The translations under genes were made by a program, and so were the position numbers. From assembly GCA_963840055.1 (NCBI GenBank), contig CAWIXM010000022.1, positions 310,001 through 374,000 of the forward strand: a DNA stretch of 64,000 nt, read 5' to 3'. Shown one piece after another: positions 59,076-64,000 of this stretch; the stretch's first letter is position 1, and every line of letters starts with the position of its first letter. The notes under the pieces were generated by a model. That model ran no database searches. It was given only the letters and a program-made list of their open reading frames with translations, and was not told the DNA's origin. Origin of the DNA: Rhodoplanes sp963840055 (GTDB lineage: Bacteria > Pseudomonadota > Alphaproteobacteria > Rhizobiales > Xanthobacteraceae).

Positions 59076-59915
59076 CTACTTCTTCTTCTTCCGCGCGTGG
59101 CGGCTGGAGATGATGAATTTCGTGGTCATCTTATTTTTGCGGGTCCTCTTGCCCTTGGTGGGGAACCCCCACGGGGTCACCGGATGGCGGCCGCCCGAGG
59201 AGCGGCCTTCGCCACCCCCGTGCGGATGATCGACCGGGTTCATCGCGACGCCGCGATTGTGCGGCCTGTGGCCGAGCCAGCGGGTGCGCCCGGCCTTACC
59301 GATCGAAATGTTCATGTGATCGGGATTCGACACAGCGCCGACGGTTCCCATGCAGCGGCCGTGCACGAGCCGCTGCTCGGTCGAGTTCATGCGCAGAATG
59401 ACGTAATCGCGGTCGCGCCCGACGATTTGCGCATAGTTTCCCGCCGAACGCGCAAGCTGACCGCCTTTTCCGATCTTCAGCTCGACATTGTGCACGATCG
59501 TTCCGATCGGCATGTTGGCGAGCGGCATCGCATTGCCCGGCTTCACGTCCACATGATCGCCGGAGACGACGGTATCGCCGACCGCGAGGCGCTGCGGCGC
59601 GAGGATATAGGCAAGCTCCCCGTCAGCGTATTTAATCAGGGCGATGAAGGCGGTGCGGTTCGGATCGTATTCGATGCGCTCGACCTGCGCCGGCTGATCG
59701 AACTTGCGGCGCCTGAAATCCACCGTGCGCAGCGCGCGCTTGTGGCCGCCGCCGCGGAAGCGCACCGTGGTGCGACCGGTATTGTTGCGTCCGCCCGAGC
59801 CGCTTTTGCCTTCAGTCAGCGCCTTGACCGGCTTGCCTTGATAAAGGCCCGAGCGGTCGACGAGGACGAGCTGACGCTGGCCTGCTGTGGTTGGCTTGAA
59901 TTTCTTGAGCGCCAT
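59076..59915 (-). CDS. rplB: 50S ribosomal protein L2
   Basis: 279 residues. ALKKFKPTTAGQRQLVLVDR at the start and the catalytic-region signature NPVDHPHGGGEGRSSGGRHP (with the His implicated at the peptidyl-transferase centre), then a basic end. Confidence 0.98.
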   Translation of the reverse strand: MALKKFKPTTAGQRQLVLVDRSGLYQGKPVKALTEGKSGSGGRNNTGRTTVRFRGGGHKRALRTVDFRRRKFDQPAQVERIEYDPNRTAFIALIKYADGELAYILAPQRLAVGDTVVSGDHVDVKPGNAMPLANMPIGTIVHNVELKIGKGGQLARSAGNYAQIVGRDRDYVILRMNSTEQRLVHGRCMGTVGAVSNPDHMNISIGKAGRTRWLGHRPHNRGVAMNPVDHPHGGGEGRSSGGRHPVTPWGFPTKGKRTRKNKMTTKFIISSRHARKKKK

Positions 59916-59925
59916 GGCCGTTTCC

Positions 59926-60225
59926 TTACAGTCCCGTCGCCACGTCGATGCGGTGGCCCTCTTCGAGGGTCACGAAGGCCTTCTTCACGTCCGACAATTG
60001 CCCGCGTTTGCCGCGGAAGCGCCGGACCTTGCCCTTGCGGATCAGCGTGTTGACCGACTTGACCTTGACGTCGAACAGCTTCTCCACCGCCTCTTTAATC
60101 TGCGGCTTGGTAGCGTCACCGCGCACCTTGAACAGCACTTGATTGTGCTCGGACGCGTTGGTCGCCTTCTCGGTGATCACCGGACCGAGGATGACGTCGT
60201 AATGGCGCGGATCGGTGGTCGTCAT
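59926..60225 (-). CDS. rplW: 50S ribosomal protein L23
   Basis: 99 residues. YDVILGPVITEKATNASEHN and VNTLIRKGKVRRFRGKRGQL. Docking site for trigger factor and SRP at the tunnel exit. Its ATG overlaps the rplD stop by four bases. Confidence 0.97.
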   Translation of the reverse strand: MTTTDPRHYDVILGPVITEKATNASEHNQVLFKVRGDATKPQIKEAVEKLFDVKVKSVNTLIRKGKVRRFRGKRGQLSDVKKAFVTLEEGHRIDVATGL

Positions 60226-60842
60226 TTGAACCGCGCCTCCAGCGCATCGAGCGCGGCTTTGGTGAGGACGAGCTTCGTCCGCCGCAAGATGTCGTAGACG
60301 TTGAGGCCCTGCACCGGCAGCACGTCGATATTCGGGATGTTGCGCGCCGCAAGGCTGAAGGTCGGATCAGGCTCGGCGCCGTCGATGATCAACGCATTGT
60401 CGAGCCCCAGCTGGGCGAACCGGCTCTTCAGGGCTTTGGTCTTGCCCTCGCCTAGCGCGGCCTTGTAGAGCACGATCACGCCGCCGTCTTGCGCCTTGGC
60501 CGAGAGCGCATGTTTGAGCGCGAGCGCGCGCACTTTCTTCGGCAGGTCGATCGCATGACTGCGCACCCGCGGTCCGAACGAGCGTCCGCCGCCGCGAAAC
60601 AGATTGGCGCGCGCCGAGCCGTGCCGGGCGCCGCCTGTGCCCTTCTGCCGGTATATCTTCTTGCCGGTGCGGGCGATTTCGGCGCGGTTCTTCACCGCAT
60701 GCGTGCCGCGCTGGCGGCGCGACAGCTGCCAGACGACGCAGCGCTGGATGATGTCGGCACGCGGCGTGAGGCCAAAAATCGCCTCCGGAAGCTCGACCGC
60801 ACCGGCCTCCTTGCCGTCAAGCGTGGTCATCGTCACTTGCAT
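60222..60842 (-). CDS. rplD: 50S ribosomal protein L4
   Basis: 206 residues from MQVTMTTLDGKEAGAVELPE (60842). The tunnel-loop segment KKIYRQKGTGGARHGSARAN and GGRSFGPRVRSHAIDLPKKV are diagnostic. In enterobacteria L4 represses its own S10 operon; not tested here. One base separates it from the rplC stop. Confidence 0.97.
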   Translation of the reverse strand: MQVTMTTLDGKEAGAVELPEAIFGLTPRADIIQRCVVWQLSRRQRGTHAVKNRAEIARTGKKIYRQKGTGGARHGSARANLFRGGGRSFGPRVRSHAIDLPKKVRALALKHALSAKAQDGGVIVLYKAALGEGKTKALKSRFAQLGLDNALIIDGAEPDPTFSLAARNIPNIDVLPVQGLNVYDILRRTKLVLTKAALDALEARFK

Positions 60843-60843
60843 G

Positions 60844-61758
60844 TCACGCCCCCTCCGGCGCCGGTTTCGCCGGCGCCTCAGACGCAGTGGGAGCCTCGGT
60901 CGGCGCAGTCGTCGAAGCTTCGCTTGGCGCGGCCTGAGCCGTGCTGTCGGGCGCGGGCTGTTCTTCGCCGGCCGCCGGCTTGGCCGCGGCCTCCTTCGCC
61001 GTGGTCTTGGCGTCGGCCTCCGGGGCCTTGACGTCGGCTTCGGGGGCCTTAGCGTCCGTCGCGGGGGCGTCAGTCTCGTCTGCGGCCAGACGGAACTTGC
61101 CCGGCTGCGGCGCATCTTTCGGCAGCGACTTCTTCACGGCGTCGCGCACGGTGATCCAGCCGCCTTTGGCGCCCGGCACCGCGCCTTCCACCAGAATGAG
61201 ACCGCGCTCCGCGTCGGTCTGCACCACTTTGAGATTGAGCGTCGTCACCCGTTCGACGCCGAGGTGGCCCGCCATCTTCTTGTTCTTGAAGGTCTTGCCC
61301 GGGTCCTGCCGGCCGCCGGTCGAGCCATGCGAGCGATGCGAGATCGACACGCCATGCGAGGCGCGCAGGCCGCCGAAATTCCAGCGCTTCATCGGTCCGG
61401 CAAAACCTTTGCCGATCGAGGTGCCGGTCACGTCGACGAACTGGCCAACGACGAAATGATCGGCCGTGATCTCGGCGCCGACCGGGATCAGCGCCTTCTC
61501 GTCGACACGGAATTCGACCACCTTGCGCTTCGGCTCGACCTTGGCGACGGCGAAGTGGCCGCGTTCGGCGCCCGGAACGTTCTTCACCTTGCGCGTTCCC
61601 GCGCCGAGCTGCAGCGCGACGTAGCCGTTCTTGTCCCTGGCGCGATGAGCGACGACCTGGCAGTTCGCAAGTCTCAGCACCGTGACGGGCACGTGCTCGC
61701 CGCCATCGGTGAAGATGCGTGTCATCCCGACTTTCTGCGCGATCACTCCGGAACGCAT
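60844..61758 (-). CDS. rplC: 50S ribosomal protein L3 with a long Ala/Pro/Glu-rich C-terminal tail
   Basis: 304 residues from MRSGVIAQKVGMTRIFTDGG (61758). The core is complete (FAGPMKRWNFGGLRASHGVS, RTGG-like GSTGGRQDPGKTFKNKKMAG, and ending about residue 224 at PGKFRL). The last 80 residues are low complexity (ATDAKAPEADVKAPEADAKT, then KPAAGEEQPAPDSTAQAAPS), with a tandem KAPEAD repeat. Such tails occur on L3 of some rhizobia; the function is unknown. Confidence 0.96.
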   Translation of the reverse strand: MRSGVIAQKVGMTRIFTDGGEHVPVTVLRLANCQVVAHRARDKNGYVALQLGAGTRKVKNVPGAERGHFAVAKVEPKRKVVEFRVDEKALIPVGAEITADHFVVGQFVDVTGTSIGKGFAGPMKRWNFGGLRASHGVSISHRSHGSTGGRQDPGKTFKNKKMAGHLGVERVTTLNLKVVQTDAERGLILVEGAVPGAKGGWITVRDAVKKSLPKDAPQPGKFRLAADETDAPATDAKAPEADVKAPEADAKTTAKEAAAKPAAGEEQPAPDSTAQAAPSEASTTAPTEAPTASEAPAKPAPEGA

Positions 61759-61795
61759 CGGTTCTCGTCCTTCTCTCCGCCTGAGCGGCCCCGTC

Positions 61796-62104
61796 TCAGA
61801 GCTTGATCTCGACATCGACGCCGGCGGCGAGATCGAGCTTCATCAGCGCGTCCACGGTCTGCGGCGTCGGATCGACGATATCGAGCAGCCGCTTGTGCGT
61901 GCGCATCTCGAACTGCTCGCGGCTCTTCTTGTCGATGTGGGGAGAGCGATTGACGGTGAACTTCTCGATCTTGGTCGGCAGCGGAATCGGTCCGCGCACC
62001 TGCGCGCCGGTGCGCTTCGCCGTCGCCACGATCTCCCGCGTCGAGGCGTCGAGAATCCGGTGATCGAACGCCTTGAGGCGGATCCTGATGTTCTGGCCGT
62101 TCAT
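61796..62104 (-). CDS. rpsJ: 30S ribosomal protein S10 (NusE)
   Basis: 102 residues from MNGQNIRIRLKAFDHRILDA (62104). GAQVRGPIPLPTKIEKFTVN and RTHKRLLDIVDPTPQTVDAL are conserved. Also acts with NusB in antitermination. First gene of the S10 cluster, separated from tuf by a palindromic repeat. Confidence 0.98.
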   Translation of the reverse strand: MNGQNIRIRLKAFDHRILDASTREIVATAKRTGAQVRGPIPLPTKIEKFTVNRSPHIDKKSREQFEMRTHKRLLDIVDPTPQTVDALMKLDLAAGVDVEIKL

Positions 62105-62130
62105 TGCTCTTCTCTCTCGTCTCATCTCTT

Positions 62131-62240
62131 TCTCCCGCTTGCGGCCGGGAGAGGGTCGTTGCGAGGGGCGATTCTCGATCGAACTCAGCCCCAAGCCGGA
62201 CCGCTGCTGCGGTCAGCCTCTCCCCACGCGCGGGGAGAGG
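62131..62240. repeat. Palindromic repeat between tuf and rpsJ
   Basis: TCTCCCGCTTGCGGCCGGGA with GAGGGTCGTTGCGAGGGG on one side and CCTCTCCCCACGCGCGGGGA with GAGG on the other. Same GGGAGAGGG family as at 6041. It fills nearly all of the 143-base spacer and is presumably transcribed, so it may act as an attenuating hairpin between the str and S10 parts. Confidence 0.8.
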
Positions 62241-62247
62241 CGAACGT

Positions 62248-63438
62248 CTATTCGATGATGCTCGCCACCACGCCGGCGCCGACGGTGCGGCCGCCCTCGC
62301 GAATGGCGAAGCGCAGCTTCTCTTCCATCGCGATCGGCACGATCAGCTCGACCGTCATCGCGATATTGTCGCCCGGCATCACCATCTCGGTGCCTTCCGG
62401 CAGATGCACGACGCCGGTCACGTCGGTGGTGCGGAAGTAGAACTGCGGCCGGTAATTGGTGAAGAACGGCGTGTGCCGGCCCCCCTCCTCCTTGGTGAGG
62501 ATGTAGGCCTCCGCCTTAAACTTGGTGTGCGGCTTGACCGAGCCGGGCTTGCACAGAACCTGGCCGCGCTCGACCTCGTCGCGCTTGGTGCCGCGGAGCA
62601 GGCAGCCGACATTGTCGCCCGCCTCGCCCTGGTCGAGCAGCTTGCGGAACATTTCGACGCCGGTGACCACGGTTTTCTGGGTTGGCCTGATGCCTACGAT
62701 CTCGACTTCGTCGCCCACTTTGACGATGCCGCGCTCGATGCGCCCGGTCACCACGGTGCCGCGCCCGGAGATGGAGAACACATCTTCCACCGGCATCAGG
62801 AACGGCTGGTCCTTCGGGCGGTCCGGCTGCGGAATGTAGGAATCGACCGCATTCATCAGTTCCAAGATCGATTCTTTGCCGAGCTTGTCGTCCTTGCCTT
62901 CAAGCGCAAGCAGGGCCGAGCCCTTCACCACCGGAATCTTGTCGCCAGGGAAATTGTATTTCGACAACAGTTCGCGCACCTCGAGCTCCACCAACTCCAA
63001 CAGCTCGGGGTCGTCGACCATGTCGACCTTGTTCATGTAGACGACGAGCGCCGGCACGCCGACCTGGCGCGCCAGAAGGATGTGCTCGCGCGTCTGCGGC
63101 ATCGGGCCGTCGGCGGCCGACACCACGAGGATCGCGCCGTCCATCTGCGCCGCGCCGGTGATCATGTTCTTCACGTAGTCGGCGTGGCCCGGACAATCGA
63201 CGTGCGCGTAGTGGCGCTTGTCGGTCTCATATTCCACATGCGCGGTGGCGATGGTGATGCCGCGCGCCTTCTCCTCCGGCGCCTTGTCGATCTGGTCGTA
63301 GGCTGTGAACTGCGCCTTGCCCTGCTCTGCCAATATTTTGGTGATCGCCGCCGTCAGCGTCGTCTTGCCGTGATCGACATGCCCAATCGTGCCGATGTTG
63401 CAGTGAGGCTTTGTTCTTGCAAACTTCTCTTTGGCCAT
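62248..63438 (-). CDS. tuf: Elongation factor Tu
   Basis: 396 residues. GTPase that brings aminoacyl-tRNA to the ribosome. G1 GHVDHGKTTLTAAI, effector-region ARGITIATAHVEYET, G3 DCPGHADYVKNM and G4 NKVDMVDD are all intact; domains 2 and 3 follow, ending VGAGVVASIIE. Lies 37 bases after fusA. Confidence 0.99.
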   Translation of the reverse strand: MAKEKFARTKPHCNIGTIGHVDHGKTTLTAAITKILAEQGKAQFTAYDQIDKAPEEKARGITIATAHVEYETDKRHYAHVDCPGHADYVKNMITGAAQMDGAILVVSAADGPMPQTREHILLARQVGVPALVVYMNKVDMVDDPELLELVELEVRELLSKYNFPGDKIPVVKGSALLALEGKDDKLGKESILELMNAVDSYIPQPDRPKDQPFLMPVEDVFSISGRGTVVTGRIERGIVKVGDEVEIVGIRPTQKTVVTGVEMFRKLLDQGEAGDNVGCLLRGTKRDEVERGQVLCKPGSVKPHTKFKAEAYILTKEEGGRHTPFFTNYRPQFYFRTTDVTGVVHLPEGTEMVMPGDNIAMTVELIVPIAMEEKLRFAIREGGRTVGAGVVASIIE

Positions 63439-63475
63439 CGGGGCTCTCCGTTGCCGTTACACTCCCGCGCGCCGG

Positions 63476-64000
63476 TCAGGCGAATTTCGCCTGGACCTCC
63501 TGCGCAACGTTCTGCGGAACCTGCTCGTAGTGATCGAACTGCATGGTGAAAGTGGCGCGCCCTTGCGTCATCGAGCGCAGCACATTGACGTAACCGAACA
63601 TGTTGGCGAGCGGCACCATCGCGTTGATGACGTTGGCGTTGCCGCGCATGTCCTGGCCCTGGATGTGACCGCGGCGCGAATTGAGATCGCCGATCACCGA
63701 GCCGGTGTATTCTTCCGGCGTCACCACTTCGACCCGCATGATCGGCTCGAGCAGCACCGAGCCGCCCCTCTGCAGCGCCTCGCGCAGCGCGGCGCGCGAG
63801 GCGATCTCGAAGGCGAGCGCCGATGAGTCGACGTCGTGATACTTGCCGTCGACGAGCGACACTTTGAGGTCGACAACGGGGAAGCCGGCGAGCACGCCGG
63901 AGGTGAGCACCGAGGTCAATCCCTTCTCGACGCCCGGGATGTATTCCTTCGGCACAGTGCCGCCGATCACCTTGTTTTCGAACTCGTAGCCGGTTCCCGG
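63476..64000 (-). CDS. fusA: Elongation factor G, C-terminal part (5' beyond window)
   Basis: The last 174 or so codons of EF-G, from GTGYEFENKVIGGTVPKEYI through LEPIMRVEVVTPEEYTGSVI, GDLNSRRGHIQGQDMRGNAN and PLANMFGYVNVLRSMTQGRA to AQEVQAKFA. These are domains IV and V, which promote translocation. The start lies upstream of base 64000. Confidence 0.98.
   Translation of the reverse strand, partial: PGTGYEFENKVIGGTVPKEYIPGVEKGLTSVLTSGVLAGFPVVDLKVSLVDGKYHDVDSSALAFEIASRAALREALQRGGSVLLEPIMRVEVVTPEEYTGSVIGDLNSRRGHIQGQDMRGNANVINAMVPLANMFGYVNVLRSMTQGRATFTMQFDHYEQVPQNVAQEVQAKFA

Overview
The window is chromosomal DNA from a GC-rich alphaproteobacterium, most likely a member of the Hyphomicrobiales (Rhizobiales) near Bradyrhizobiaceae/Xanthobacteraceae. 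The evidence is a circularly permuted two-piece tmRNA gene encoding the tag ANDNYAPVAQAA, an alpha-type SspB beside it, a popZ-valS pair, pcm upstream of a tolC-type gene, sdhE upstream of mfd, and one long fusA-to-rplQ ribosomal block. Genus is inferred, not proven.

Layout. 1-5979: end of a polysaccharide deacetylase, tRNA-Leu(GAG), lipB, acylphosphatase, a small unknown gene and topA, which carries a one-base frameshift. 5980-9575: a lone accessory gene for a TIR - STAND ATPase - TPR protein (NLR-like, plausibly anti-phage), with palindromic repeats on both sides. 9575-12808: tmRNA, sspB, fumC and a ribbon-helix-helix gene; tmRNA makes the tag and SspB should deliver tagged proteins to ClpXP. 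12809-21889: an AsmA-like protein (two frameshifts), a D-lactate dehydrogenase-type flavoenzyme, a thioesterase and a UvrD/PcrA helicase with two in-frame repeat insertions. 21933-27652: accessory region with a decayed DUF4065 (SocA/Panacea-type) locus, a repeat cluster, a small secreted protein, a cobalamin riboswitch heading an OprB-type porin, and an intact IS1595-family element with an 8-bp target duplication. 27844-46978: mfd, sdhE, valS (with another in-frame repeat), popZ, tolC, pcm, a DedA protein, an MBL hydrolase, pgi, a response regulator/histidine kinase pair, rluC-like (with another in-frame repeat), rarA and a DegQ-type protease. 47186-64000, all minus strand: fusA (partial), tuf, S10-spc genes, secY, adk and the alpha operon to rplQ.

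The most unusual features are: (1) palindromic intergenic repeats that have entered the coding sequence of housekeeping genes in frame (pcrA twice, valS, rluC-like), much like Rickettsia palindromic elements; (2) a class-typical cobalamin riboswitch in front of an OprB-like porin rather than btuB; (3) the TIR-STAND-TPR gene between topA and ssrA; (4) the decayed DUF4065 locus. Several one-base frameshifts (topA, AsmA, DUF4065 locus) may be assembly errors or real decay; the sequence alone cannot decide.
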